DNA of 64,000 nucleotides, taken from assembly GCF_037300705.1 (NCBI RefSeq), contig NZ_CP147776.1, forward strand, positions 4,588,001 through 4,652,000. The letters run 5' to 3'. Positions 38,911-48,738 of the stretch are shown here, piece by piece. The DNA is from Massilia sp. W12 (GTDB lineage Bacteria > Pseudomonadota > Gammaproteobacteria > Burkholderiales > Burkholderiaceae_D). Below the pieces are notes generated by a model. It had not been told where the DNA came from and did not search any database. It was given only the letters and a program-made list of their open reading frames with translations. The position numbers and the translations under genes were made by a program. The first letter of the stretch is position 1, and each line of letters starts with the position of its first letter.

Positions 38911-39497
38911 AGCGCTGGCGCCGCTTGTGCGCTGCGCTATCGGGCTTCGCCGCCTGCGCCTTGCTGGGCGCAAGCCCCGCTTTGCATGCGCGCGAATTCG
39001 TACTGGACGCCAGCCACAGCAGCATTTATTTCGCCGTTCCGCACTATGCGCGCAGCGACATCCGGGGCCGCCTGCCACAGTGGCGCGCAAACCGTCTGTG
39101 GTTTGATGGCCAGCAAGGCGAGGTGGAGATTGAAATTGACGCCAGCCAGATCGACAGCGGCTCGCGCCTGCTGGATAAAATCATCGCCTCGGAACAAGTG
39201 CTGGACGCCGAAAACCATCCGCAGATCCGTTTCAGCGCACGCCAATTTGAATGGCGTGACAAGCAATTGCATGCGCTGCATGGCGAACTCACTTTGCACG
39301 GCGTGCGCCAGCCGCTGAGCTTGCGCGCGCAGCGCTGGCAATGCGGGCGCATCCGCATCGTGCTGATAGAGCGCGAAGTCTGCGGCGGCGTGCTGCGCGC
39401 TGAATTTGCGCGCAGCGCGTTTGGCATCAAACGCTATTTACCCGAGGTGGGCGATATGGTGCAGCTGGAAATTTCGATTGAAGCCAGCCCGCGTTAA
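38907..39497 (+). CDS. YceI-family periplasmic protein, second copy
   Basis: A 196-residue paralogue of the upstream gene with signal peptide (MKRWRRLCAALSGFAACALLG...LHA) and FVLDASHSSIYFAVPHYARS, VLDAENHPQIRFSA, LTLHGVRQPLSLRA and SAFGIKRYLPEVGD. It overlaps the first copy by four bases (ATGA), so the two are made together. Confidence 0.88.
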   Translation: MKRWRRLCAALSGFAACALLGASPALHAREFVLDASHSSIYFAVPHYARSDIRGRLPQWRANRLWFDGQQGEVEIEIDASQIDSGSRLLDKIIASEQVLDAENHPQIRFSARQFEWRDKQLHALHGELTLHGVRQPLSLRAQRWQCGRIRIVLIEREVCGGVLRAEFARSAFGIKRYLPEVGDMVQLEISIEASPR

Positions 39498-39508
39498 ACA
39501 AAGCGCAT

Positions 39509-39787
39509 TCAGCCGACATCGGCGCGCTGGCTGCCGATCAATTTACAACCGCATTCGGTGACGCAATTTTCGACCGCCACCGCGATGCCATCCAAGGTCA
39601 TCGTGGCATGCCCGCTGACAATTTTGTTAACCCCGTGCGGTTTGCCGCCGGGATACACCAAGGGACAGGAAACCTGATCGCCCACGCGCGCAATCGGCCG
39701 CCCGTCGATATCGTGCTTGGGCGAACCGCTGATCACGACGCCGCCATGGTCGGTTTTATCACCGACGGTGATGATTTTGAGGGACAT
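39509..39787 (-). CDS. PAAR-domain T6SS spike tip protein
   Basis: A 92-residue PAAR protein (MSLKIITVGDKTDHGGVVISG, DIDGRPIARVGDQVSCP, KIVSGHATMTLDGIAVAVE, ECGCKLIGS). Such proteins cap the VgrG spike of a type VI secretion system and carry zinc-binding His/Cys residues. GGAGTC precedes the ATG at 39785-39787. It is the last gene of a minus-strand vgrG-effector-immunity-PAAR island. Confidence 0.9.
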   Translation of the reverse strand: MSLKIITVGDKTDHGGVVISGSPKHDIDGRPIARVGDQVSCPLVYPGGKPHGVNKIVSGHATMTLDGIAVAVENCVTECGCKLIGSQRADVG

Positions 39788-39827
39788 ATAGACTCCAGAT
39801 GCAGCGCCCTGCCTCAAGGCTGGCGCG

Positions 39828-39965
39828 ACAATTATCATATTCACAATTCGCGCCATATTCTTTGCCTTTGGGCGCAGTTAAATCAAAGCAAACCAGCTGC
39901 AATTTTACGTTCACTTATTCAGAGGTATAGCGCGTATGCATGTGAAACTGTAACAGTTCAGCTGG
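39828..39965 (-). pseudogene. Decayed third copy of the immunity-like gene
   Basis: About 45 codons on the minus strand match the C-terminus of the two intact paralogues: SLNPAELLQFHMHTRYTSE, then an in-frame TAA, then VNVKLQLVCFDLTAPKGKEY and GANCEY. The N-terminal four fifths is gone and the end runs into the PAAR leader. It resembles the copy at 41193-41984 most closely. Confidence 0.8.
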
Positions 39966-39978
39966 ATTCAGGCTAAAA

Positions 39979-40020
39979 GCGCAGGCTGGGTTGAGCGCAG
40001 CGATAATCCTGCGTCCGACA
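39979..40020 (-). repeat. Dispersed GTCGGACGC repeat, copy 3 (inverted)
   Basis: The minus strand reads TGTCGGACGCAGGA, then TTATCGCTGCGCTCAACC and CAGCCTGCGC. It lies directly beside the decayed immunity copy. Confidence 0.6.
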
Positions 40021-40180
40021 ACACTTGAGCCACAAATGAGCCAGCGTAAGCGATAAGCAAGATCGACAGCTGTCGTTTCATATTGCTGAAACAGGTAGAA
40101 AAAACAGTAACGATAGTTTCATGCCTCTATAGGGGCTGAATAGACACGCTTAATTTTTATTTTCCTGGTTAATAGTATGT

Positions 40181-40200
40181 GCCTTACACCAAAGTAAGGC
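40181..40200. terminator. Stem-loop downstream of second immunity-like gene
   Basis: GCCTTAC (40181-40187) pairs with GTAAGGC (40194-40200). It lies 23 bases past the end of the minus-strand gene at 40223. No T-run; possible transcript end. The rest of the 39966-40222 gap shows no gene. Confidence 0.35.
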
Positions 40201-40222
40201 GCTTTGTACCGACGTCACAGAC

Positions 40223-40996
40223 TCAATTAAGCCGCGATAGTTGGCCATATTCGCAATTTACGCCAAACTCCTCACCTTTGGGAGCAGTTAAATCACGGCA
40301 AACCAACTCCAATTTACCATCCACTTTTTCTGCGGTGTAGCGGGTGTGAATGTGAAATTTACGCTTTTCCACCAAATCGGTAGCACGCCAATCCAGTTCA
40401 TAGCCATTATTGATGCGCTTAATCACCGGCAACTCATCTGGAGTGGGCTTAGGCCCACCTTTGGTAGATTGCACATTGCGCCATAATACAAGCAGAGATG
40501 CAGTTTTAGCATCATACAAAAGATAATTAACTTCCCGGTGATATTTTGCATCCTTGCCTGGTTTTTGATCATATTCAAAGCCAGGGCAGATTTTGCGCAC
40601 CAGCGCCATACCGGTTTCCGCATGCAAAACATTGAATTGATAAGCTGGACATACATTATTTTTAGCGCCATGTGGCACACCAGCATTAAATGCATCAATC
40701 TTACTACCCTGCACGAAAACAAGGCGCCCAGTTTGCGGCTGCAATTGCATCTTGAAATTATCAGATTTTATCAGTAGCACTTCCAGATCCTGAGGTTTGA
40801 CGCTCTCGGAAAACAAAACAAATTGCCTCCAGCGCTGCTGATCTGTACCAGTTTTCAGAATCTTCTCCTCTCTTTCCCTGGCCTTGCGATCGATGATTTC
40901 AGTTGGTGATTCCCCAGTTGCTGTATTAGAGGGAAAATCGGCCCTGGCTGCAAAAAAAATACTGAACAACAGCAAGAGTGACATACTATTTTTCAT
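40223..40996 (-). CDS. Periplasmic protein, probable T6SS immunity (copy 2)
   Basis: A 257-residue protein with a signal peptide (MKNSMSLLLLFSIFFAARA). It is a close paralogue of the gene at 41193-41984, sharing [62 protein letters not shown] and a C-terminal [20 protein letters not shown]. Three or four conserved cysteines suggest disulfides. The family is not recognised. Lying directly after a peptidoglycan-targeting effector and being exported to the periplasm fit an immunity role; this is inference. AT-rich compared with the window. Confidence 0.7.
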   Translation of the reverse strand: MKNSMSLLLLFSIFFAARADFPSNTATGESPTEIIDRKAREREEKILKTGTDQQRWRQFVLFSESVKPQDLEVLLIKSDNFKMQLQPQTGRLVFVQGSKIDAFNAGVPHGAKNNVCPAYQFNVLHAETGMALVRKICPGFEYDQKPGKDAKYHREVNYLLYDAKTASLLVLWRNVQSTKGGPKPTPDELPVIKRINNGYELDWRATDLVEKRKFHIHTRYTAEKVDGKLELVCRDLTAPKGEEFGVNCEYGQLSRLN

Positions 40997-41192
40997 AAAT
41001 TCAAATTCTCACTTTTATAACTCTGTCCATATAGCATGCGCTACTATATTCTTCCCCTTTTGCAGGGTGTTGAAAACACTAGCTACCGCCAATTTTTCAT
41101 GCCATACATAGTTGAATTTTGATAGTATCAACTAGATATAGTAAAAAATTTCTGAATATCTTCATTTATCAACGCCCTGTTACATCTAATGC

Positions 41193-41984
41193 TCAGGGAA
41201 TTCGTGGTATTTGGCCATATTCACAATTCACACCAAATTCTTCGCCTTTGGGTGCGGTTAAATCACGGCAGACCAATTGCAATTGACCGTTCACTTTTTC
41301 TGATGTATAACGCGTACGAATGTGGAATTTTTTATTATAAACGGGATTTAATGTATTCCAATTCATTTCATAGCCATTCTCAATCTTGTGAATTTTTGGC
41401 AATGTTTTAGGCTCAGGATATGCCCCATCTTTGCTTGTTTGCACATTTCTCCACAATACAGTCAAAGATGATGTCGCCTCATCATAAAGAAAATAATTAA
41501 CTTCAAGATGGAATTTAGCCTCTTTTCCAGGCTTAGCATCAAACTCGAAGCCTGGACAAGTTTTGCGTATCACAGCCATCCCAGGTTCCGCATGAATAAC
41601 ACTGAATTGATATTCTGGGCAAACATTGTTCTTTGTACCATGTGGAACTGCCGCATCAAATGCGTCAGTTTTCTTTCCTTGAATAAAGAGCAAGCGCCCG
41701 AATTGTGGTTGTAACTGCATTTTGAAATTCTCAGATTTAAGCAAAAAGATTTCAAGATCTTGGATTTTTTTGCTGTCTGAAAACAAAATCTTATCAGCCC
41801 AACGCTGTTTATCAGTGCCTGACTTGAGAATTTTCTCTTCCCTCTCACGTACTTTTCGCTCTGCGATTGCTGCGGGCGCCTCGCCTGTTGCTGTATTAGA
41901 TGGCATATCTGCATAGACACTGCATGAGACCCCGGCCAATCCCCCCAACCAACACAGTTTCAAAAAAATATTCATATCAATCAT
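41193..41984 (-). CDS. Periplasmic protein, probable T6SS immunity (copy 1)
   Basis: A 263-residue paralogue of the gene at 40223-40996, with an N-terminal export signal ([22 protein letters not shown] after the second ATG). Its ATG at 41982-41984 overlaps the effector stop (ATGA), and AAGGA lies just upstream; the ATG at 41973-41975 is better spaced and may be the true start. Tight coupling to the effector gene is typical of immunity genes. Sequence family unknown. Differences from copy 2 are spread along the protein, so the pair may protect against two effector variants. Confidence 0.7.
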   Translation of the reverse strand: MIDMNIFLKLCWLGGLAGVSCSVYADMPSNTATGEAPAAIAERKVREREEKILKSGTDKQRWADKILFSDSKKIQDLEIFLLKSENFKMQLQPQFGRLLFIQGKKTDAFDAAVPHGTKNNVCPEYQFSVIHAEPGMAVIRKTCPGFEFDAKPGKEAKFHLEVNYFLYDEATSSLTVLWRNVQTSKDGAYPEPKTLPKIHKIENGYEMNWNTLNPVYNKKFHIRTRYTSEKVNGQLQLVCRDLTAPKGEEFGVNCEYGQIPRIP

Positions 41985-43936
41985 TTCCTTATGTTTTTAA
42001 TAAACAATAGTGGATCAAGCCTATTAGCTAGCCCTGAACATGTCATCTGAGCAATTTTACGAACCTCAAAATGGAGGTGAGCACCATTTTCTATAGTTGT
42101 CATATTAGATGCATTACCACTACATCCTGATTTTCCTATGATATCACCTGCATGAACATAGGTACCGTGAGGAACACCAAAATTCGATAAGTGCGCATAG
42201 AAAAAGCCTATCGTTTTTTGCCCAGGGTTGATTTTTTCACAAAGAACTGCCATGTCTTCAGGCAAGTCATTAATTCCAACTTCGAGAATTATGGTATTGC
42301 CATAATCTGATTTCTTCGATATTTCATTTGTGTATACTCTACCATTGGCTACCGCATAGATAGAAGTGCCGGGTAGCGCAACCAGATCAACACCTTGATG
42401 TGATTTACTTCCACCTTTTCTCACCATCCCGAATTTGGCGCCATGAAGTTCTTTACCGTTAACAACTCTAACGCTTAATAAAGCAGTCCTCAAAGTGCAA
42501 TTGGTGAGAGGATCTACCCAATATCCTCCCCCTGTTGATGTAGGAGGAGCTGCAGTGTGCATCGATGTAGGTGCTGCTGCAGGTTTGGGCATTGGTTTTG
42601 CAACAAACTCGCCACCCAAACCTGCTAAAATATCAGAAAACTTACGCACAGGCAATTGCAATTTTGGATCATTCACCATGAAATGGTTGACATTTATTTT
42701 AAAATCAATATAAGAATACAACCATCCACGATACGCCATTACTGGAGAGCCTTTATATTGCTCAAGAATTTTTCGCAATCGATCGGGGTTTTTTCCTTCT
42801 GGATCAATCTGTGATTTTAAACGCGCAAGAGCAACGCTATTATCAAAACTGTCCTTGTACTTCCCCATTCCCATCACTTGCAACGCGCCCCCAACCCCCT
42901 CATGATGTAAAAAATAAGCAATTTTCGCCCTTTCCTCAGGGGGCAAACCCGACACCGATAACTTGCTCAGTCTCTCAAACTGTTTCAAATTCAATTTGGC
43001 ATAGCTGGCTGCGGCATCTATAGCGTATTTGGCGACCAGTCGCTTTTTCAAGCGGTCACTTTCCTTTAAGCTGCCACATTCTTGATGCAAGAGCGATTGT
43101 GGATCTTTAAACACCTCTGCCCATGCAGCAGGAAAAAACTGGGCTAAGCCTTGCGCCCGTTTGGGAAAGCTCTCATTTGAATTTTCCAGCCAATGCCCCG
43201 GATTCTTGCTCTTCTTGCCAGCTTTCGCAGCTTCCGCGTCCACCAGGGCAGCTAATGCCTGCGGTGTCTGCCCATGTCGGCTGGCGGAGTCGATCAGATA
43301 TTTGCGGTACTCTTCATTGGCAGGTGGTAAACGCAGATTCTTTTCCGTGTAGATACTGGCCATCGCGTGCATGGGCGTGCCTGCCTCCGTTCTGGTCTGC
43401 TCTTGCACGGTCGCGCCTGATGCTTTTTGTGCTGCCTGCGCACTGTTTTTTTGCACAGTCGCCACCGCTGCTTCCTGCTTACCTTTTTGCGGCAATAAAT
43501 TCCCTTTCAAACTCACCTGCCGCGAATCAATCCCGACCATCCATTTGCCTGGCGCAAGAACTTGCTGATCCACCACTTGCACCAGTTTCTTTTCCATGTC
43601 TTCGATCCAGACTTTCAGACCTTGCGCATGATCATTCACAGCCACCTGCAAAGTTTTCAGACCTTGCTCGAAAGATTGCACCACCGTTTTACCATCGTAT
43701 TCCAACTTGATGTTTTTTGGCGTAAAGCTGTTGAAATCCAAACCACGAAATTGTAGCTGAAGCAAGCAATCCGGCACACCTGCCGCGCCAGGAAGCTTTA
43801 TCTTCTGCCCTACCGCCAAATGATGCACCTGGCTGCCCTTCATCCCATTCAAATGCGCCAGCGCATCCACGGTTGTACCGTGCGCTTTGGCGATTTTCCA
43901 CAGGGTGTCACGCGGTTTTACCACATATTCGGCCAT
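41981..43936 (-). CDS. Modular T6SS effector: LysM, lytic transglycosylase-like, M23 peptidase
   Basis: A 651-residue protein with no signal peptide. Residues 1-50 are a LysM domain ([20 protein letters not shown] ... [10 protein letters not shown]). Residues about 230-440 resemble a soluble lytic transglycosylase ([13 protein letters not shown] with a candidate catalytic Glu, then [17 protein letters not shown]). Residues about 520-651 are an M23 endopeptidase: [20 protein letters not shown] (first metal motif HxxxD) and AHLHFEVR (HxH). It would cut both glycan strands and peptide crosslinks. GTGAGGAAAAG precedes the ATG at 43934-43936. It sits 10 bases after vgrG, so it probably rides on that spike. 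The 3' half is more AT-rich than the first. Confidence 0.85.
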   Translation of the reverse strand: MAEYVVKPRDTLWKIAKAHGTTVDALAHLNGMKGSQVHHLAVGQKIKLPGAAGVPDCLLQLQFRGLDFNSFTPKNIKLEYDGKTVVQSFEQGLKTLQVAVNDHAQGLKVWIEDMEKKLVQVVDQQVLAPGKWMVGIDSRQVSLKGNLLPQKGKQEAAVATVQKNSAQAAQKASGATVQEQTRTEAGTPMHAMASIYTEKNLRLPPANEEYRKYLIDSASRHGQTPQALAALVDAEAAKAGKKSKNPGHWLENSNESFPKRAQGLAQFFPAAWAEVFKDPQSLLHQECGSLKESDRLKKRLVAKYAIDAAASYAKLNLKQFERLSKLSVSGLPPEERAKIAYFLHHEGVGGALQVMGMGKYKDSFDNSVALARLKSQIDPEGKNPDRLRKILEQYKGSPVMAYRGWLYSYIDFKINVNHFMVNDPKLQLPVRKFSDILAGLGGEFVAKPMPKPAAAPTSMHTAAPPTSTGGGYWVDPLTNCTLRTALLSVRVVNGKELHGAKFGMVRKGGSKSHQGVDLVALPGTSIYAVANGRVYTNEISKKSDYGNTIILEVGINDLPEDMAVLCEKINPGQKTIGFFYAHLSNFGVPHGTYVHAGDIIGKSGCSGNASNMTTIENGAHLHFEVRKIAQMTCSGLANRLDPLLFIKNIRK

Positions 43937-43946
43937 CTTCTTTTCC

Positions 43947-46622
43947 TCACAGATGTTCGCTGTCGCGATCTTCATCCAACACACCCGGATCAAATTCGCC
44001 CAACTCTTCCAACTCGTCCACAATCTCTTCAAACTGCACGCTCCACCCCTCGAATCCGACCAAAGCGTTATAAATCTGATTGTGCGCTGCTTCCACTTTT
44101 TCAGTAATGCCGCTGGCGTCCAGCACCTTTTTGGCCAGCACTTTTTGCTGCTCGGGATCAAAGAATGTCACCACCGCATCTTGCAATGCCTTGCCTTCCG
44201 CGCTCAAGGCCATCACGCTGATTTCATGCGGGCCTTCTTCTTTTACCGGATTCAATTCGATTTTCACCGGTATATTTTTCGGCCCGACCATGCTGTGGGT
44301 GGCAGCGTGCGCCACCCATGGCCCTTTGCAACCCTGCTCTATGCCGCCGGCATTGAGCTTGATATAGCTGCCGCCGCCATTGATCACCACTTCTTCTTTT
44401 GCAGTGATAGTGATGCGCTCCGCTTCCTGCTTGATATCGAGCTTGGCCAGAATATTGATATTGTTTTTCAGCGCTTCAATATCTATATCGCCGCCAGCGG
44501 CAATCAGCTTCATGCCCGCCTTATGTACAAACAGGCGGAAGGTGTTGCGGATGCTGGCGAACAGATTTTTTCCGCTGGCAATCGATAAGTTCTTTCCGGT
44601 GGTAAGAGCGGTATGCTCATCGCTGCAAATATGAGTGGATTTGCGCGTGGTGCTGGCGATGCCTGCCGGACTGGCCAAGACCAGATGCGGCGCCGCCAAT
44701 TCCGGAAAGTCATCACCGGCGGGAGCGCCGCGAATCTGCTGGTTTTGCTTTTTCAGCTTATCCAACACTTCGTTCTGTCCCTCATCCTGTGCGCCGTGCT
44801 GCTCTGCCAGTTTGGTCAGCACTTGCTGCTGCTCGCGCGCCGAATACAGGCGATGCATAGTTTCCGCCATGCTCTTAGCCGGCCCGGCGACATCATCACG
44901 CGCTTCGGTGGTCAGCAACATGCCGCTGCCGGCGCGCGCCACGCCCCAGGCATTGGTCGCCAATTCCCAACCTTCGCCGCGCGCATCGCGCCGCCCGCTG
45001 TTATTTTCGATGCGGGTAAGCGCCCCTAAGCTGAGTTGGCTGCAGGCATGATCACTCTTTAATTGCGCCTGAATGTTGTCTTGCGTATCGTCCAATATCA
45101 AATGATTGCTGCGCCCCCTGGCGCCATTGCCGCCGCCGGGTTGCAGTTCGCGACTGCGCAAGCCGGATAAAGCTTGCTGTGAAGGTAAGCGCCAGGGCGG
45201 CATATTGCGTGCGTTATACACCGAACCGATAATGATTGGCCGGTCTGGCGAGCCGCCCAGCCACTGCACCAAGACTTCTTGCCCGATGCGCGGCAAATTC
45301 ATCATGCCTAATTCACCGCCGGCCCATTGGCTGGAAACACGCAACCAGGCGGTATTTTGCTCACCCTCTCTGTCCCAATGAAAACGCACTTTGACGCGGC
45401 CAAAGCCGTCAGTATGGATTTCCTGGCCGGACGGCCCGATCACAGTGGCGCTATCAACGCCAGGCATGCGTACGTCATGACTGTTAAAACCCGGCCCGGG
45501 TCGCCAGTCATATTGCAAAGGCACGCAAGTAAAGCTGTTTTCATATTGCGCCGCGGCTCCTGCCTCATTCAGGAAATTATTGTCAGCCTGGTGCCGCACT
45601 GAAACCAATAAATATTCCTTCGCCTCATCTTCCAGGAACTGTCCCAAACGGTCGCGCTGCAAACGGAACCAACGGCCTGGTTGCATACGGCGCACATTGC
45701 TGCGGCCTTGAATACGCACCCCTTCGGTTTGCAACTGGGCCACGCGCACTGCAGCCTGCTGCGCGCCATGCGCCGCATCTTTAAATCCGTATAAATCCTG
45801 ATATTCATAGACTTCGCGCGCAGACGCCTTGCCCAGATCATGCGCGCCGCTGGCATGTGCGAATTGTGTTGCCGGCTGCTTGAAATCCCAGCTGGAAAGG
45901 CTGGCGCTGCCTGAGCATAATTTGTGTTGCGGCTGCCACTGTAAAATTTTGTCATGCCGGTTATCACCGCCAGCGTGATGCCACACCACGTCTGCTGCGC
46001 CATCTATTGGATCCGCATGCCCTGAACTGTCCGATAAAATCAGGCGATGTCCTTGCAAGCTGTGTTCGTACCAGTAATGCCAACCCATCTCCTCCCAGCG
46101 CCGGTGCAAGTAATTGTGATCCGTCTCATCAAATTGGCAGGAGTAGGTGCGCTCCGGGTCTGCGCTGCGCATGCGGAAGTCATGTTGCGCCATCCCGCTC
46201 TGTAAAAAAATTTCCTTGCTTTGCGCCTGAATCGATTGCCGATGGAAAAGGCAATTGGTCTTGCGCAAGGCGAATTGCGCCAACCAGGGGGTGAGGATCA
46301 ACTCGTAGTGCGCCAAGGAATTTTCAACTGCGGTGCGGGTAAATTGCTGGCAATAACCGTTGAAAAAACGGCTGCGTCCATCTTCCCCCTTCAACTCAAC
46401 GCAAATCATGCGTCCCTGCACCTGATTTGCAGGAATGTGCCAGTCGTCAGACAATGCAGTAACGGTATAACGATAATCACGCGATAAACTTTCCTCTGCA
46501 TCGAGGCGATTAATCAGCAAACCGGCATCAGGCCCATCCTCGTGTGGAAAGTACATATAAAGCAGGCGCACGCCGCCGCGCCGCATCAATTTTGCGATTT
46601 TTTCCGCCGGGGAGAATTCCAT
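43947..46622 (-). CDS. vgrG: VgrG (TssI) T6SS spike protein
   Basis: An 891-residue VgrG. It has the gp27-like N-terminus ([40 protein letters not shown]), the gp5/OB region ([59 protein letters not shown]), the DUF2345 beta-helix (about 600-770) and a C-terminal extension of about 110 residues ([20 protein letters not shown], acidic end) that may load the effector. The ATG at 46620-46622 is preferred over a TTG. No other T6SS structural genes are in the window, so this is an orphan cluster. Confidence 0.95.
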   Translation of the reverse strand: MEFSPAEKIAKLMRRGGVRLLYMYFPHEDGPDAGLLINRLDAEESLSRDYRYTVTALSDDWHIPANQVQGRMICVELKGEDGRSRFFNGYCQQFTRTAVENSLAHYELILTPWLAQFALRKTNCLFHRQSIQAQSKEIFLQSGMAQHDFRMRSADPERTYSCQFDETDHNYLHRRWEEMGWHYWYEHSLQGHRLILSDSSGHADPIDGAADVVWHHAGGDNRHDKILQWQPQHKLCSGSASLSSWDFKQPATQFAHASGAHDLGKASAREVYEYQDLYGFKDAAHGAQQAAVRVAQLQTEGVRIQGRSNVRRMQPGRWFRLQRDRLGQFLEDEAKEYLLVSVRHQADNNFLNEAGAAAQYENSFTCVPLQYDWRPGPGFNSHDVRMPGVDSATVIGPSGQEIHTDGFGRVKVRFHWDREGEQNTAWLRVSSQWAGGELGMMNLPRIGQEVLVQWLGGSPDRPIIIGSVYNARNMPPWRLPSQQALSGLRSRELQPGGGNGARGRSNHLILDDTQDNIQAQLKSDHACSQLSLGALTRIENNSGRRDARGEGWELATNAWGVARAGSGMLLTTEARDDVAGPAKSMAETMHRLYSAREQQQVLTKLAEQHGAQDEGQNEVLDKLKKQNQQIRGAPAGDDFPELAAPHLVLASPAGIASTTRKSTHICSDEHTALTTGKNLSIASGKNLFASIRNTFRLFVHKAGMKLIAAGGDIDIEALKNNINILAKLDIKQEAERITITAKEEVVINGGGSYIKLNAGGIEQGCKGPWVAHAATHSMVGPKNIPVKIELNPVKEEGPHEISVMALSAEGKALQDAVVTFFDPEQQKVLAKKVLDASGITEKVEAAHNQIYNALVGFEGWSVQFEEIVDELEELGEFDPGVLDEDRDSEHL

Positions 46623-46840
46623 CAATTCGCTCTCTGGAAATAGTTAAAACAGCTATGTAAATTAAATGTAAAACGTCTTGAGAATGCACGCATCAGAATG
46701 GCTCATGTGTTCTACTCATTTTCTCATAAAAACAGCACTGCAACAATGCAAGCATAGCTTCCTGTTCATAAGTTCTCACAAGATTTTCATATGAGAAACT
46801 TTCAACAAGATGCAAAAATTTTCATTTCTGACCCCATATC

Positions 46841-46870
46841 TTGACAAAACATCAAAAACACTGCTACAGT
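46841..46870 (+). promoter_or_regulatory. Strong sigma-70 promoter
   Basis: TTGACA (46841-46846), 18-base spacer, TACAGT (46865-46870), pointing right into a stretch without a gene. The AT-rich region 46623-46840 also holds the vgrG promoter on the other strand. Confidence 0.65.
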
Positions 46871-46876
46871 AACACC

Positions 46877-47270
46877 TATTGCAGGCCAAGATTGCATGCA
46901 ATCTCAACAACAATCACATCCGGGCATCAGAACCGGGGCGTGCCGGGATTCTCCCGCAGACGATCAGCATTCAAATCAGTTTCCATCAGGAATCAGTTAA
47001 TTTTTAATTGATACCAGCATCATTTGTTTCACCGCCAGGCCGGATCCAAAAACAGGCCGGCCCAGCCAGGACACAGGAGAGAAAACAAGGACACGGTAGC
47101 CATACCGGGAGGGGCTTGCGCGCATTTTGCGCCGGTTCCGCTGGATGGGCAGGCCCGCCTTGGGCCGCCTATCCCGAGAGAGGAGACTGCGAACAGACAT
47201 GAATGCCGGACCAAGAGACGGCCAGCTGTTTGCGCCATATCGCACCGTGCCGCGCGCACGGTGTTTTTTT
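46877..47270 (+). ncRNA. Candidate structured small RNA
   Basis: About 390 bp lie between the promoter at 46841-46870 and the terminator at 47243-47270, with no convincing coding sequence. Inverted pairs include the perfect palindrome AGATTGCATGCAATCT (46889-46904) and a long hairpin GGATGGGC-A-GGCCC-GCCTT-GGGCC-GCCTATCC (about 47142-47171). It is not tmRNA, SRP RNA or RNase P RNA by their conserved motifs. ACTGCGAACAGACAT near 47187 is weakly like a 6S RNA segment, but this is not enough to name it. Confidence 0.45.
47243..47270 (+). terminator. Rho-independent terminator
   Basis: CACCGTGC (47243-47250), loop CGCGC, GCACGGTG (47256-47263), then seven T. Confidence 0.92.
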
Positions 47271-47325
47271 ATCTGCACAAAACGCCTGTGTTAGCATGGC
47301 GCATCGCTATTCTCTGCACATTTGT

Positions 47326-47808
47326 ATGTCTGATCTCAGCCGTTTTTCCGCCGTCGTTGCGGCCCCTTTTGGCGCGCTTGGCATCGTCTGCGATGCGCAT
47401 GCGGTGCAGGAATTGATTTATCTGCCGCCCTCTTTTCAAACCCGGCCGCCAGTCAATGCGCTGGCGCAACGTGCGGCGCAACAGGTGACGGCTTATCTGC
47501 AAGACGCGCAAGCGCCTTTTGATTTGCCGCTGGCGCCGCGCGGCACCTTGTTTCAGCAAAAAGTGTGGCAGGCGATTTGCGCAATTCCCGCCGGGCATGT
47601 GCAAACCTATGGCCAAATCGCACGCGCTTTGCAATCCGCGCCGCGTGCAGTGGGCCAGGCTTGCGGCGCGAATTGGTTTCCGCTGGTGGTGCCCTGTCAC
47701 CGTGTCACGGCGGCGCAAGGTTTGGGCGGTTTCGCGCACGCCACTGATGATTTTCATCTCGGCGTCAAGCGCTGGCTGTTACAACATGAAGGCGCACTCC
47801 TGCTGTGA
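47326..47808 (+). CDS. ogt: Methylated-DNA-protein cysteine methyltransferase
   Basis: A 160-residue Ogt/AGT-family repair protein that takes O6-alkyl groups from guanine onto its own cysteine. The active site is VVPCHRV, preceded by AVGQACGANWFPLV and the DNA-binding helix QKVWQAICAIPAGHVQTYG. The ATG at 47326 gives a normal length; an in-frame ATG at 47296 is possible, and neither has a clear ribosome site. It lies just after a strong terminator, and its stop overlaps the GTG start of xerD. Confidence 0.92.
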   Translation: MSDLSRFSAVVAAPFGALGIVCDAHAVQELIYLPPSFQTRPPVNALAQRAAQQVTAYLQDAQAPFDLPLAPRGTLFQQKVWQAICAIPAGHVQTYGQIARALQSAPRAVGQACGANWFPLVVPCHRVTAAQGLGGFAHATDDFHLGVKRWLLQHEGALLL

Positions 47809-48737
47809 AACGCAAACCGGAACCCTGGCAATTGCTGCCGCTGGAGGCGGCCAACGGCGAGGCGATTGATCGCTTTGTCGATACCCTGTGGCTGGAAGAA
47901 GGCTTGGCGCGCAATACGCTGGAAGCATACCGGCGCGATCTCGAATTGCTGGCGCGCTGGCTGCAGGCGCATCAATCCTGTTTGCTGACACAGGCGCAAA
48001 GCCACCAGCTGCATGCCTATTTCGCCGCGCGTCATATGGAAACCAAGGCCAGCAGCAGCAATCGGCGGCTGGCGGTGTTGCGCCGTTTTTATACCTTTGC
48101 TGTTCGCTGTCATTGGCGCCAGGATGATCCCTGCGCACGCATGGAAAATGCCAAACAGGGGCCGCGCCATCCCAAGATTTTGAGCGAAGCCCAGGTCGAA
48201 GCGCTGTTGGCGGCGCCGGACTGCGCCACGCCCCTGGGCTTGCGCGACCGCGCTATGCTGGAATTGATGTACGCCAGCGGTTTGCGTGTTTCGGAATTGG
48301 TGTTGCTGCCGCTGAATGCCGTCAGCATGAATGATGCCGTGCTGCGGGTGCAGGGCAAGGGGGATAAGGCGCGCCTGCTGCCATTTGGCGAACATGCGCT
48401 GGCGCTGCTGCAACGCTATCTGGCGCGGGCGCGCAGTGAGCTGTTGCAGGGACAGATCAGCGACGCCTTGTTCGTCACCGCGCGCGGCGGGCCGATGACG
48501 CGCCAGATGTTTTGGGTCTTGATCAAGAAATATGCGCTGCAGGCCGGCATCCGCAATCCCTTGTCGCCGCATACCCTGCGCCATGCGTTCGCCACCCATT
48601 TATTGAACCATGGCGCAGATTTGCGTGTGGTGCAATTATTGCTGGGACACGCTGATATCACCACCACGCAAATTTACACCCATGTGGCGCGCGAACGCTT
48701 AAAGCAATTACACGCGCAACATCATCCCCGCGCTTGA
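47805..48737 (+). CDS. xerD: Tyrosine recombinase XerD
   Basis: A 310-residue site-specific recombinase resolving chromosome dimers at dif with XerC and FtsK. Catalytic residues are visible: Arg in ASGLRVSELV, Lys in VQGKGDKAR, HTLRHAFATHLL (HxxR), LLGHADITTTQIYTHV (His and nucleophilic Tyr). The C-terminal ERLKQLHAQHHPRA is typical of XerD rather than XerC. It starts with GTG, overlapping the ogt stop (GTGA). Confidence 0.93.
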   Translation: MKRKPEPWQLLPLEAANGEAIDRFVDTLWLEEGLARNTLEAYRRDLELLARWLQAHQSCLLTQAQSHQLHAYFAARHMETKASSSNRRLAVLRRFYTFAVRCHWRQDDPCARMENAKQGPRHPKILSEAQVEALLAAPDCATPLGLRDRAMLELMYASGLRVSELVLLPLNAVSMNDAVLRVQGKGDKARLLPFGEHALALLQRYLARARSELLQGQISDALFVTARGGPMTRQMFWVLIKKYALQAGIRNPLSPHTLRHAFATHLLNHGADLRVVQLLLGHADITTTQIYTHVARERLKQLHAQHHPRA

Positions 48738-48738
48738 T

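Noticed and set aside
47187-47201. 6S RNA identity for the candidate RNA
   Set aside because: Only about 15 bases resemble the E. coli 3' arm, and the conserved closing stem was not found, so the name was not given.
47199-47294. 31-codon frame starting MNAGPRDGQLFAPYR
   Set aside because: It reads through a strong terminator and AGGAG is 13 bases from the ATG, too far; more likely part of the RNA or leader.
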